NCBI GenBank assembly: GCA_006227105.1
Contig: SBFR01000183.1
Span: 1 to 39,341, forward strand
Reading direction: 5' to 3'
Source: Bacteroidota bacterium
GTDB lineage: Bacteria; Bacteroidota; Bacteroidia; Flavobacteriales_D; Crocinitomicaceae
Length of the DNA: 39,341 bases
Numbering within the stretch: position 1 is the first letter of the stretch; each line of letters starts with the position of its first letter. Shown here piece by piece: positions 16,969 through 24,859 of the stretch. The notes below the pieces were generated by a model, which made no database searches, had not been told where the DNA came from, and saw only the letters and a list, made by a program, of their open reading frames with translations. A program made the translations under genes and the position numbers.

Positions 16969-18296
16969 TGCTGGATCTTAAATACAGTACTATTCTGAAG
17001 GTTGCTGTCCCTTTGATGATCTCCAGCTTCATTCAATCGATCGTTTTAATTACCGACTCATCTTTTTTAAGCCGATATAGCACCGATGCATTTGCGGCAG
17101 TAGGAAATGGTGGATTGATCTACATTACCCTTTACATGGCGTATGTCGGAATGAGCGATGGAGCACAGATCCTGATCGCTAGAAGAATTGGACAACAAAA
17201 CACAGGAGCAATAGGACGAATATTCGGTACGTCAATTATTACCAACCTCATCCTTGCTGTAGTTTTATATTTGATCATCAGTTTGATCATGCCGGATCTT
17301 TTGCGGATGTATTCAAAGCATGCTGATCTTGCCACGCAACAGATCAAATACATCAACATCAGAGGATATGCCTTATTCTTTGCAATGATCTCACTATCCA
17401 TACAAGCCTTCTTTATGGCTCACGGAAAGACCATGGTTGTTTTGATCTCAGCTGGACTGACAGCAATCTCAAACATCATTTTAGATTACGGGTTAATCTT
17501 TGGTAAATTGGGGTTACCTCAATTAGGACTGAAAGGAGCAGCATGGGCTTCTACTATTGCAGATGGAACCGGAATGATCTTTTTGATCCTGGCCCTCCTT
17601 CTTTCAGTAGAAAATAAAAAGTATAAGCTGATCAAGCACATTGAATTCTCTACTGATTCAATGAAAGAACTATTCAAGATTGGTAGTCCATTAATGCTAC
17701 AAGGATTTGCCGCTTTAGCTACTTGGACTGTTTTCTTTACATGGCTGGAACAGATCGGGAAATTTGAACTAACCGTGTCACAGAACATTCGATCGATCTA
17801 TTTCCTTGCTTTCGTCCCTATCTGGGGATTTGCCGGGACAACTAAAACATACATCTCCCAATATATAGGAGCTCAGCGATTTGATGACCTTCCGAAAATC
17901 CAAAGGAGGATTCAATTAATGACAATCCTTTTCCTTTTTGTTTTTTTTCATGGAGCAATCTTTTATCCTGACAAAATGATCAGCCTCATCAATCCTGAGG
18001 TAGAATTCATCTCTAAAAGCAGTGATATCCTACGCTTCATTTCTGTTTCCATTTTTATGTACGGTATATTCTCCGTTTATTTTCAGACCATAAACGGAAG
18101 CGGAAACACAAGGATCTCCTTTTATATAGAGATGGCTTCGGTCTTCACTTATCTCACAGGATCCTTTTTACTTATCAAGGTTTTGAAAGCCGATATTTTC
18201 TGGATTTGGAGTGTAGAATACATCTATTTCGCTACGACCGGAATTCTTGCAATCATTTATCTTCGTACTTCAAACTGGAAAAACAAGATCATATGA
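16968..18296 (+). CDS. MATE-family efflux transporter
   Basis: 442-residue polytopic inner-membrane protein with about 12 hydrophobic segments in two repeats, as in MATE/NorM Na+ or H+ coupled multidrug exporters. Family-like elements are the N-terminal VPLMISSFIQSIVLITDSSFLSRYS and the second-half start KIGSPLMLQGFAAL. The substrate is unknown. It overlaps rlmI by one base and fmt by four bases (ATGA). Placement within a translation-related operon says little about its job. By hand count it contains 23 GATC tetramers in 1329 bases, far above the roughly 5 expected from composition. Confidence 0.9.
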   Translation: MLDLKYSTILKVAVPLMISSFIQSIVLITDSSFLSRYSTDAFAAVGNGGLIYITLYMAYVGMSDGAQILIARRIGQQNTGAIGRIFGTSIITNLILAVVLYLIISLIMPDLLRMYSKHADLATQQIKYINIRGYALFFAMISLSIQAFFMAHGKTMVVLISAGLTAISNIILDYGLIFGKLGLPQLGLKGAAWASTIADGTGMIFLILALLLSVENKKYKLIKHIEFSTDSMKELFKIGSPLMLQGFAALATWTVFFTWLEQIGKFELTVSQNIRSIYFLAFVPIWGFAGTTKTYISQYIGAQRFDDLPKIQRRIQLMTILFLFVFFHGAIFYPDKMISLINPEVEFISKSSDILRFISVSIFMYGIFSVYFQTINGSGNTRISFYIEMASVFTYLTGSFLLIKVLKADIFWIWSVEYIYFATTGILAIIYLRTSNWKNKII

Positions 18297-19234
18297 AGAT
18301 CATTTTCATGGGAACCCCCGACTTTGCCGTTTGTATCCTGGAAAAACTGATTCAGGCCAAAAAAGAAATTGTAGCCGTGGTTACTGCTCCTGATAAACCA
18401 GCCGGAAGAGGGAGAGCAATTCAGGAAAGCGCAGTGAAAAAATGCGCCGTTACGCATAACATACCCACTTTGCAACCCACAAACTTAAAAGCCCAGGATT
18501 TCATCAATGAATTGAAGTCATATGAAGCAGACCTTTTTGTTGTTGTCGCTTTTCGAATGCTTCCGGAAGTAGTATGGAGTATGCCCCCAAAAGGTACCAT
18601 CAATCTTCATGGCTCCTTGTTACCTCAATATCGAGGTGCGGCTCCTATTAACTGGGCAGTTATTAATGGAGAGAAAGAAACTGGGGTCAGCACCTTCTTT
18701 ATCGAAAAGGAAATTGATACCGGAAAGATCATCGAACAAGCAAAGATTCAAATTGGCGAAAACGATACGGTAGGAGAAGTCCATGACCGACTAATGCATT
18801 TAGGCGCTGAATTAACCTTACATACAGTTGAATTGATCGAATCCAATGAAACCATCCCATCAGTTGATCAGAATAGTTTCGATCTGACTAAAGTAAAGCA
18901 CGCACCGAAGATCTTTAAAGAGGATTGTAAAGTCGATTGGACCAAGGACGCAAAATATGTGCATGACTTTATTAGAGGTTTATCCCCCTACCCAGCGGCA
19001 TGGACCAATTTGACGAACAATTCAACAGGCGAAACTCGTTCCTTTAAATTGTTCATATCAAGAAAAACAGGAATAAAAGTTTCCGAAAGGAAGATCATTA
19101 CCTCAAAAGAAGGAATACTATTTCCATGTAATGATGAATACATTCTGATCACTGAATTTCAACCAGAAGGAAAAAGAAGAATGCATTTCAAAGAGTTTCT
19201 TGCAGGAAACACCTTTGAAGACTGGGGAATTTAA
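18293..19234 (+). CDS. fmt: Methionyl-tRNA formyltransferase
   Basis: 313-residue enzyme that formylates initiator Met-tRNA with 10-formyl-THF before translation initiation. Visible: N-terminal MKIIFMGTPDFAV, the formyltransferase signature NLHGSLLPQYRGAAPINWA with the catalytic Asn/His, the essential Asp in KEIDTGKI, and the C-terminal tRNA-binding segment with LSPYPAAWT. The length is normal. An in-frame extension to 18206 overlaps the MATE gene and is ignored; ATG 18293 overlaps the MATE stop as ATGA. No def (deformylase) gene is adjacent. Confidence 0.95.
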   Translation: MKIIFMGTPDFAVCILEKLIQAKKEIVAVVTAPDKPAGRGRAIQESAVKKCAVTHNIPTLQPTNLKAQDFINELKSYEADLFVVVAFRMLPEVVWSMPPKGTINLHGSLLPQYRGAAPINWAVINGEKETGVSTFFIEKEIDTGKIIEQAKIQIGENDTVGEVHDRLMHLGAELTLHTVELIESNETIPSVDQNSFDLTKVKHAPKIFKEDCKVDWTKDAKYVHDFIRGLSPYPAAWTNLTNNSTGETRSFKLFISRKTGIKVSERKIITSKEGILFPCNDEYILITEFQPEGKRRMHFKEFLAGNTFEDWGI

Positions 19235-19300
19235 ATCAATCACATTCACCGATAAAATTTATAGATTGGTCGAAAAAGTCAGTTGTAGCGTGGTTTTTAG

Positions 19301-19340
19301 GTGCCTTTATCAACAAAATTGTGCTTTTATCAACAAAAAA
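19301..19340 (+). repeat. Two-copy 20-bp tandem repeat upstream of HU promoter
   Basis: Copies at 19301-19320 and 19321-19340 are identical at 17 of 20 positions (shared core TTTATCAACAAAA). The array ends 22 bases before the -33 TTG of the HU promoter, where an upstream activator or autoregulator would bind. The core contains TATCAA, reminiscent of IHF/HU-family target sequences. Confidence 0.6.
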
Positions 19341-19362
19341 CCTACTTTTTGCGCTGAAAGTC

Positions 19363-19392
19363 TTGACACGCTTGGATATTCAGATATATTTG
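19363..19392 (+). promoter_or_regulatory. HU gene promoter
   Basis: TTG at 19363-19365, 19-base spacer, TATATTTG at 19385-19392, an exact -7 match. The HU ATG lies 41 bases downstream, so a leader of about 35 bases is predicted. Confidence 0.65.
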
Positions 19393-19433
19393 TTTCGAAA
19401 ATTTATTTACAAACATTCTAAAAAACCAGAACT

Positions 19434-19706
19434 ATGAACAAAGCAGAATTGATCGATGCTATCGCAGCTGAAGCTGGATTGTCAAAGGCAGATGCTAAGA
19501 AAGCATTAGACGCATTCGTTAACACTACAGCAGGAGCGTTGAAGAAAGGAGACAGAATTTCTCTAGTAGGATTCGGATCTTTCTCAGTTTCTAAAAGAGC
19601 TGCTAGAACGGGACGTAACCCACAAACTGGAAAAGAAATCAAAATCTCTGCTAAGAACGTTGTACGTTTCAAGGCTGGAGCTGAACTTTCTGGAAAAGTT
19701 AACTAA
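19434..19706 (+). CDS. hup: DNA-binding protein HU
   Basis: 90-residue nucleoid protein of the HU/IHF family; dimers bend and compact DNA. Complete family features: N-terminal helices MNKAELIDAIAAEAGLSKADAKKALDAF, the conserved GFGSFSV turn, and the DNA-binding arm RNPQTGKEIKI with the intercalating Pro. It is monocistronic: strong promoter upstream, strong terminator after the stop. Codon choice is noticeably more biased than in neighbours (for example AAAGAAATC, CGT for Arg), as expected for a highly expressed gene. The single tandem-repeat region upstream may mediate autoregulation (inference). Confidence 0.96.
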   Translation: MNKAELIDAIAAEAGLSKADAKKALDAFVNTTAGALKKGDRISLVGFGSFSVSKRAARTGRNPQTGKEIKISAKNVVRFKAGAELSGKVN

Positions 19707-19727
19707 TTCGATTCTGAATTGGAATTT

Positions 19728-19756
19728 AAAGGGGCCTTTTGGCCCCTTTTGTATTT
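19728..19756 (+). terminator. Terminator of hup
   Basis: AAAGGGGCC-TTTT-GGCCCCTTT (stem 19728-19736 with 19741-19749) followed by TGTATTT. This 9-bp GC-rich stem begins 21 bases after the HU stop. Confidence 0.85.
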
Positions 19757-19763
19757 ATTGGCT

Positions 19764-20447
19764 ATGATGAATAAAGAAGAACTCGTCTTAAAAGAACTGT
19801 ACGATCTCATTACTGAAAATAAACGAGAGATGTTTGATCGAATTGCTGCGGATCGAACGAGGCATGTTACGGTAGTGCTCGAAAATATTTATCAAGAGCA
19901 CAATGCTTCAGCAGTGCTAAGAACTTGTGATTGCTTTGGGATTCAGGAATTGCACATCATCGAAAAGGATAACACTTACAAAGTGCAGCGTGAAATCGCA
20001 AGAGGTGCAGGTAGATGGGTCGATATGTTCAACTACTCCGATGAAACCCCTACTGTGAGTTGCCTTAACCACCTAAAAAGCAAAGGCTATACTATTGTTG
20101 CAACAACACCACATACCAAAGCAAATACAATTAATGATATTGACCTTTCTAAACCTGTAGCATTCGTGTTTGGAACTGAAAGAAGGGGTATTTCTGATGA
20201 AGTGATGGGAATGGCAGATCATTTTGTAGCAATCCCAATGTATGGCTTCACTGAAAGCTTCAATATCTCTGTGTCTGTCGCTATATTATTAAATACAATT
20301 CGAGAAAGGTTGGAGCAATCTAGTCTTGACTGGAAATTAACTGAAGAAGAACAACGATCCCTTAAGATGCAATGGTGCAGAAGCATTCTTAATGGAGGTC
20401 AAGCCCTTGAAGACGAAATACGTAGACGATTATTTGAAAAAGAATAA
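19764..20447 (+). CDS. TrmH/SpoU-family RNA 2'-O-methyltransferase
   Basis: 227-residue SPOUT methyltransferase. The three SPOUT motifs are present: ENIYQEHNASAVLRTCDCFG (motif 1, with the catalytic Arg), VFGTERRGIS (motif 2) and IPMYGFTESFNISVSVAILL (motif 3, the SAM-binding knot). N- and C-terminal extensions resemble TrmH, which methylates the ribose of G18 in tRNA. Related enzymes act on 23S rRNA, so the substrate is likely but not certain. The in-frame TTG at 19719 precedes the HU terminator, so ATG 19764 (or the adjacent ATG 19767) is taken. The bTHX ribosomal gene follows. Confidence 0.85.
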   Translation: MMNKEELVLKELYDLITENKREMFDRIAADRTRHVTVVLENIYQEHNASAVLRTCDCFGIQELHIIEKDNTYKVQREIARGAGRWVDMFNYSDETPTVSCLNHLKSKGYTIVATTPHTKANTINDIDLSKPVAFVFGTERRGISDEVMGMADHFVAIPMYGFTESFNISVSVAILLNTIRERLEQSSLDWKLTEEEQRSLKMQWCRSILNGGQALEDEIRRRLFEKE

Positions 20448-20455
20448 TATCTTTG
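20448..20455 (+). promoter_or_regulatory. Candidate -7 element of the bTHX gene
   Basis: TATCTTTG, an exact TAnnTTTG, starts right after the trmH stop and 49 bases before the bTHX ATG. There is no well-placed TTG. Confidence 0.35.
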
Positions 20456-20503
20456 TATCACTTGAAAACGAATTTTGTTCATTCATAATAAAAACCAACT
20501 GAA

Positions 20504-20755
20504 ATGGGAAAAGGAGATAAAAAAACAGCGAAAGGAAAAAGATCAATGGGATCATACGGAAATACCCGCCCAAAAAAGAAATCTACTCCCGTAGCAGTTA
20601 AACCAGCAGTTAAAAAAGAAGCTGCTGAAGCGAAACCGGCAGCTAAGAAGACGGCAGCTAAAAAAACAACTGCTAAAGCTGAGCCTAAGGCAAAAACAAC
20701 AGCAGCAAAGAAACCGGCCGCAAAGAAAACGACCACTAAGAAAACTGAAAAATAA
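20504..20755 (+). CDS. bTHX-type 30S ribosomal protein with Lys/Ala-rich histone-H1-like tail
   Basis: 83 residues. The first 26 or so residues (MGKGDKKTAKGKR, GSYGNTRPKKK) match the tiny ribosomal protein Thx/bTHX first known from Thermus 30S subunits (MGKGD...GK...G.YG..RP.KK). In Thermus that is essentially the whole mature protein. Here about 55 further residues follow, made of AKK/PAAKK/TTAK-like repeats typical of histone H1 C-terminal tails. No acidic or hydrophobic core is visible. Likely a ribosome-bound peptide with an RNA- or DNA-binding tail; the tail's role is inference. It follows trmH and is ended by a strong terminator. Confidence 0.8.
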   Translation: MGKGDKKTAKGKRSMGSYGNTRPKKKSTPVAVKPAVKKEAAEAKPAAKKTAAKKTTAKAEPKAKTTAAKKPAAKKTTTKKTEK

Positions 20756-20761
20756 TATATG

Positions 20762-20790
20762 AAAAGCTGTCGACTGACAGCTTTTTTTTT
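20762..20790 (+). terminator. Terminator of the bTHX gene
   Basis: AAAAGCTGTC-GACT-GACAGCTTTT (20762-20771 with 20776-20785) then a continuous T run to 20790, 6 bases after the stop. A canonical 10-bp stem. Confidence 0.92.
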
Positions 20791-20819
20791 AACCTAAAAT
20801 TGAGGAAAACATATTTCAA

Positions 20820-20848
20820 TTGTTAGCACCTCACTCAGAATAATTTTG
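20820..20848 (+). promoter_or_regulatory. serC-serA promoter
   Basis: TTG at 20820-20822, 18-base spacer, TAATTTTG at 20841-20848, an exact -7 match. The serC ATG is 32 bases downstream. Confidence 0.65.
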
Positions 20849-20879
20849 AACTTTGTACCACAATAAAATAGCAAACAAC

Positions 20880-21947
20880 ATGAAACACAACTTTGGAGCC
20901 GGACCTTGCATTTTACCGCAGGATGTTTTCAAAGAAGCTGCACAGGCAGTTTTGGATTTTAATGGTCTTTCGATCCTTGAAGTTTCTCACAGACACAAAG
21001 ATTTTGTCGCTGTAATGGACGAAGCAATGGACCTTGTTAAAAAGGCTCTGAATGTGCCTGCTGGATATTCAATCGTTTACCTTCAGGGTGGAGCCACACT
21101 TGGCTTTACAATTGCAGCCTTGAATATGATGAGAGATAAAAAGAAGGCTGGGTACATCAATACTGGAACGTGGGCTTCAGGAGCTATCAAGGAAGCTAAA
21201 AAAGTAGGTATCGATGTTAATGTTTTTGCATCCTCTGAAGACAAAGGTTTCTCATACATCCCGAAAGGCTATACTGTTCCAAGTGATGCGGATTACATCC
21301 ACTTTACGTCAAACAATACGATCTACGGTACTCAGTTCAAAGAATTCCCAAAGACAGATCTTCCTTTAGTTTGTGATATGTCTTCGGATATTTTCTCAAA
21401 AGAGATCAATGTCGCAGACTTTGATCTGATTTATGCAGGAGCACAGAAAAACCTTGGCCCAGCTGGAGCGACTTTGTACATTATCAAGGATGAGATCCTG
21501 GGTAAATCGACATCGGCATTTATGCCGACGTATCTTGACCTTAAACCACAGGTTGAAAAAGAATCAATGTTGAATACTCCACCGGTGTTCTCAGTATATG
21601 TAGCTATGCTTAATCTTCGCCACCTTTTGGCCAACGGAGGTGTTGCAGCCATCGAAGCAGCAAACAATGCGAAAGGAGATCTTCTTTATAATGAGATCGA
21701 CAACAACCCTTTGTTTAATGGTTTTGCGGCAAAAGAGGATCGTTCAAACATGAATGTTACGTTTACATTACAGGAAGGAGCAAATGCCGAAGCATTCGAC
21801 AAAATGTGGAAAGAAGCAGGAATCGTTGGACTTCCTGGTCATAGATCTGTAGGCGGTTACAGAGCATCAATGTATAACGCACTTCCATTAGAAAGCGTGA
21901 AAGTACTTGTAGACGTTATGAAAGAATTCACAAGAACAAACGGATAA
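20880..21947 (+). CDS. serC: Phosphoserine aminotransferase
   Basis: 355-residue fold-type I PLP enzyme converting 3-phosphohydroxypyruvate to 3-phosphoserine with glutamate, the second step of serine synthesis (and a pyridoxine pathway step in some bacteria). Features: N-terminal NFGAGPCILP, the aldimine Lys190 in YAGAQKNLGPAG, the substrate-binding segment SVYVAMLNLRHL, and the C-terminal GLPGHRSVGGYRASMYNA. ATG 20880 is chosen over in-frame TTG 20853, which lies between promoter and leader. serA starts 5 bases after the stop, forming a serine operon. Confidence 0.96.
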   Translation: MKHNFGAGPCILPQDVFKEAAQAVLDFNGLSILEVSHRHKDFVAVMDEAMDLVKKALNVPAGYSIVYLQGGATLGFTIAALNMMRDKKKAGYINTGTWASGAIKEAKKVGIDVNVFASSEDKGFSYIPKGYTVPSDADYIHFTSNNTIYGTQFKEFPKTDLPLVCDMSSDIFSKEINVADFDLIYAGAQKNLGPAGATLYIIKDEILGKSTSAFMPTYLDLKPQVEKESMLNTPPVFSVYVAMLNLRHLLANGGVAAIEAANNAKGDLLYNEIDNNPLFNGFAAKEDRSNMNVTFTLQEGANAEAFDKMWKEAGIVGLPGHRSVGGYRASMYNALPLESVKVLVDVMKEFTRTNG

Positions 21948-21952
21948 CACAA

Positions 21953-22903
21953 ATGAAGATCTTAGCAAACGACGGAATTTCTGCCGTAGGAAAAATAAAG
22001 TTAGAGGAAGCTGGATTTACAGTAATTACGGATAAGGTAGATCAAAACGACCTTATCAATTATATCAATTCAGAAAATATTGAAATGTTGTTGGTTAGAA
22101 GTGCCACAACCGCTCGAAAAGACATGATCGATGCGTGTCCAGGACTTAAACTAATTGGTCGTGGTGGTGTTGGAATGGACAATATTGATGTCGCCTATGC
22201 AAGAGAAAAAGGTCTAACGGTGATCAACACTCCTGCATCTTCATCTCAGTCTGTAGCAGAGCTTGTAATCGGCCATATGTTCGCATTGTCAAGATTTCTA
22301 TACGATTCATACAAGAACATGGAGACAGGAGACTTCTCTGTTCTCAAAAAGAATTATGGAAAAGGTGTAGAACTTAGAGGGAAGACAATCGGTATCATCG
22401 GTTTCGGAAGAATTGGACAAAGCCTTGCTTCATATGCACTTGGATGCGGTATGAATGTAATCGCTGTCGATCAGTTCACAACGCCTGTTACGATTAAAGT
22501 TCCTGTTGGAAACAATATAGAAGTGGACATTGAAATTACTCCTACCAATGATTTGAGCCTAGTGATCGGAGAACTTGATTTCATTTCATTACACGTACCT
22601 AAACAAGCAGACGGAAGCGCAGTTATTTCTGCGAAGGAATTTGCAATGATGAAGAAAGGTGTTCGAATTGTGAATGCCGCACGTGGTGGAGTGATCAATG
22701 AAACTGACCTGATCGCAGCTTTGGACAATGGTACAGTCGCTGCGGTTGCTCTGGATGTTTTTGAGAATGAACCAAATCCAAGAAAAGAACTTTTGAGTCA
22801 TCCAAAAATTGCGTGTACTCCTCACATTGGAGCAGCAACTCTGGAAGCTCAAGACAGGATCGGTGAAGAATTAGCCGCTCAGATCATTAGTCAGTTCGGT
22901 TAA
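21953..22903 (+). CDS. serA: D-3-phosphoglycerate dehydrogenase, short form
   Basis: 316-residue D-2-hydroxyacid dehydrogenase, catalysing the first committed step of serine synthesis with NAD+. The nucleotide-binding motif GFGRIGQ is near residue 150. The catalytic Arg lies in VNAARGGVIN, Glu in FENEP and His in TPHIGAAT. There is no C-terminal ACT domain, so the usual serine feedback site of the long SerA forms is absent. Pairing with serC supports the assignment over other hydroxyacid dehydrogenases. A serB phosphatase is not in the window. A terminator follows 25 bases after the stop. Confidence 0.93.
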   Translation: MKILANDGISAVGKIKLEEAGFTVITDKVDQNDLINYINSENIEMLLVRSATTARKDMIDACPGLKLIGRGGVGMDNIDVAYAREKGLTVINTPASSSQSVAELVIGHMFALSRFLYDSYKNMETGDFSVLKKNYGKGVELRGKTIGIIGFGRIGQSLASYALGCGMNVIAVDQFTTPVTIKVPVGNNIEVDIEITPTNDLSLVIGELDFISLHVPKQADGSAVISAKEFAMMKKGVRIVNAARGGVINETDLIAALDNGTVAAVALDVFENEPNPRKELLSHPKIACTPHIGAATLEAQDRIGEELAAQIISQFG

Positions 22904-22923
22904 TCCATGAATTTTTAATATTC

Positions 22924-22955
22924 TTGTAATAGGGATGATTTCATCCCTATTTTTG
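22924..22955 (+). promoter_or_regulatory. Promoter of DUF1015-yggS unit
   Basis: TTG at 22924-22926, 21-base spacer, TATTTTTG at 22948-22955, an exact -7 element. It lies 9 bases before the ATG at 22965. The serA terminator hairpin fills the spacer exactly. Confidence 0.45.
22928..22954 (+). terminator. Terminator of serC-serA
   Basis: Stem ATAGGGATGA (22929-22938) with TCATCCCTAT (22941-22950), then T residues to 22954. Its 3' arm and T tract double as the -7 element of the next gene. Confidence 0.8.
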
Positions 22956-22964
22956 TATTCAATC

Positions 22965-24200
22965 ATGAGCAAGATCATTCCATTCAAAGCGGTTCGACCG
23001 GTAAGAGATAAAGTGCACTTAGTCGCTACGCGTCCCTATTATTCATACAAGAAAAACGTGTTGAAGGCTAAGCTGGAAGACAACCCCTTTACTTTCCTGC
23101 ATATAATCAATCCGGAATTCGGTGCTGCGAAAAAAACAAAGCCCAATTCTCCGGAACGATTTGAACACGTCAAAGACAGATATCAGGAATTTCTTGAAGA
23201 AGGTATCTTAAAACAGGATGACCATAACCATCTGTACATCTACAAACAAACGAAAGAAGGTCATGAATTTACAGGAATCGTTTGTGGCGCGAGTGTTGAA
23301 GAATACAATAAAGATCTGATCAAAAAGCACGAAGCAACGCTTACGTCGCGTGAACAGATGTTCACCACTTACCTTGATATTGTTGGATTCAATGCAGAAC
23401 CCGTTCTTCTATCCTACCCGCATAACAATGAGATCGATTCATTATTGAATGAATATACTTCAAGTAGACCTGAATACGAATTCACGACCACTGACAGAAT
23501 AAAACATGAGCTTTGGGTTTTGTCTGAAGAGCAAACTAAAAAGATCCAGGATTCATTTGAAAAGATTGAAGCTTTATACATCGCGGATGGCCATCATCGC
23601 TCTGCTTCTTCTGCTGGTCTCAAAAAAATGAGGGAATCAAATCAGAATGGAGGTTTTCCAAATGAGGATTATTTTCTGGCATTTCTGATCGATGAAGACA
23701 AAATGAAAATCCTGGAATTCAATAGATTGATAAAAGGATTGAATGGTTTATCTGAGAATGAATTCGTAAATCGTCTCGAAGAAAGTTTTACGGTTCATCC
23801 ACTACCCGGTCAATCGAAACCAAAACATCAACACCAGTTTACTATGTGTTTAAGGGGTAAATGGTATTCGCTTGATTGCAAAAATTCAATTATTGATGAA
23901 GACCATGCCGTTCGATCACTGGACCCTGAAATCCTGACTCAATATGTGTTGTCTCCAATATTAAGCATCCATGATCTGAAAACGGACGAACGAATAGAAT
24001 TCTCTTCAGGTGTGGAATCACTTGACTCAATTGAAGAGAAGATCTCGAAAAATAAATTTGATATCGCCTTTGTACTCTACCCAGTCACCATGGATCAGGT
24101 TAAAAAGGTAGCTGATCAGAATTTAATCATGCCTCCAAAATCCACTTGGGTGGAACCCAAACTTAGAAGTGGGCTAACGATCTATAACATTAACGAATGA
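22965..24200 (+). CDS. DUF1015 family protein next to serine genes
   Basis: 411 residues of the DUF1015 family. Family marks: N-terminal IIPFKAVRPVRDKV, FLHIINPEFG, the central YIADGHHRSASSAGL (about residues 212-226), and the C-terminal VEPKLRSGLTIY. Function is not established. The GHHR segment resembles the nucleotide-binding GERR-x-x-A motif of ParB-like folds, which include CTPases and serine kinases. That is my inference. Adjacency to serC-serA hints at phosphoserine or serine metabolism. ATG 22965 is taken; the in-frame codon at 22935 is inside the terminator. It overlaps yggS as ATGA. Confidence 0.85.
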   Translation: MSKIIPFKAVRPVRDKVHLVATRPYYSYKKNVLKAKLEDNPFTFLHIINPEFGAAKKTKPNSPERFEHVKDRYQEFLEEGILKQDDHNHLYIYKQTKEGHEFTGIVCGASVEEYNKDLIKKHEATLTSREQMFTTYLDIVGFNAEPVLLSYPHNNEIDSLLNEYTSSRPEYEFTTTDRIKHELWVLSEEQTKKIQDSFEKIEALYIADGHHRSASSAGLKKMRESNQNGGFPNEDYFLAFLIDEDKMKILEFNRLIKGLNGLSENEFVNRLEESFTVHPLPGQSKPKHQHQFTMCLRGKWYSLDCKNSIIDEDHAVRSLDPEILTQYVLSPILSIHDLKTDERIEFSSGVESLDSIEEKISKNKFDIAFVLYPVTMDQVKKVADQNLIMPPKSTWVEPKLRSGLTIYNINE

Positions 24201-24859
24201 GTATTGCAGAAAACATAAACAGGATCAGAAAAGAAATCCCTGAGTATGTTACCCTGATCGCTGTTTCAAAAACAAAACCAATTCCTGATCTATTGGAGGC
24301 ATATGAAGCCGGACAAAGACATTTTGGCGAGAACAAAGTTCAGGAAATGGTTCAGAAATGGGAGAACATACCAAAGGATATTCACTGGCATCTGATTGGT
24401 CATTTGCAAACCAATAAAGTAAAATACATCGCTCCCTTTGTATTTATGATCCATGCGATCGATAGCTTGAAACTATTGAAGGAAGTTGATAAACAGGCCG
24501 TAAAAAATGAACGTACAATCGACGTATTACTTCAATTTTTTATTGCTAATGAAGAAACCAAGTTCGGCATGACTTGGGATGAAGCCATCGAACTACTTCG
24601 TTCAGACGAATTTCAAGCAATGAAAAACATTAGGATCAGAGGCGTTATGGGTATGGCATCCTTCACTGAAGATGAGCAGCAGATCAGAAAGGAATTCAAT
24701 GCGCTGAAAAACTATTTTAGAGAGATCAAAGAAAACTTCTTCAGTCATACTGATTTCTTTGATACAATATCTATGGGAATGAGTGGTGACTATGTACTAG
24801 CCATAGAAGAAGGAAGCACAATGGTCAGGGTTGGAAGTTCAATTTTCGGGTCAAGATGA
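24197..24859 (+). CDS. YggS/PLPBP family pyridoxal phosphate homeostasis protein
   Basis: 220-residue single-domain TIM-barrel PLP-binding protein of the YggS/PROSC family. It has no known enzymatic activity and controls free PLP and amino acid balance. PLP Lys25 is in IAVSKTKP. Also visible are GENKVQEMVQKW, WHLIGHLQTNKVK, and the phosphate-binding SMGMSGDY and VRVGSSIFG. It overlaps its neighbours by ATGA at both ends. Lying in a unit just behind PLP-dependent SerC may be functional, but is also a common chance arrangement. Confidence 0.93.
   Translation: MSIAENINRIRKEIPEYVTLIAVSKTKPIPDLLEAYEAGQRHFGENKVQEMVQKWENIPKDIHWHLIGHLQTNKVKYIAPFVFMIHAIDSLKLLKEVDKQAVKNERTIDVLLQFFIANEETKFGMTWDEAIELLRSDEFQAMKNIRIRGVMGMASFTEDEQQIRKEFNALKNYFREIKENFFSHTDFFDTISMGMSGDYVLAIEEGSTMVRVGSSIFGSR

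Noticed and set aside
19200-19421. 73-codon ORF between fmt and hup
   Set aside because: It spans the end of fmt, the tandem repeat and the HU promoter, has no coding character and resembles no family.
22948-22966. Upstream in-frame start of DUF1015 at 22935
   Set aside because: It lies within the serA terminator hairpin and upstream of the -7 element; the conserved N-terminus begins after ATG 22965.
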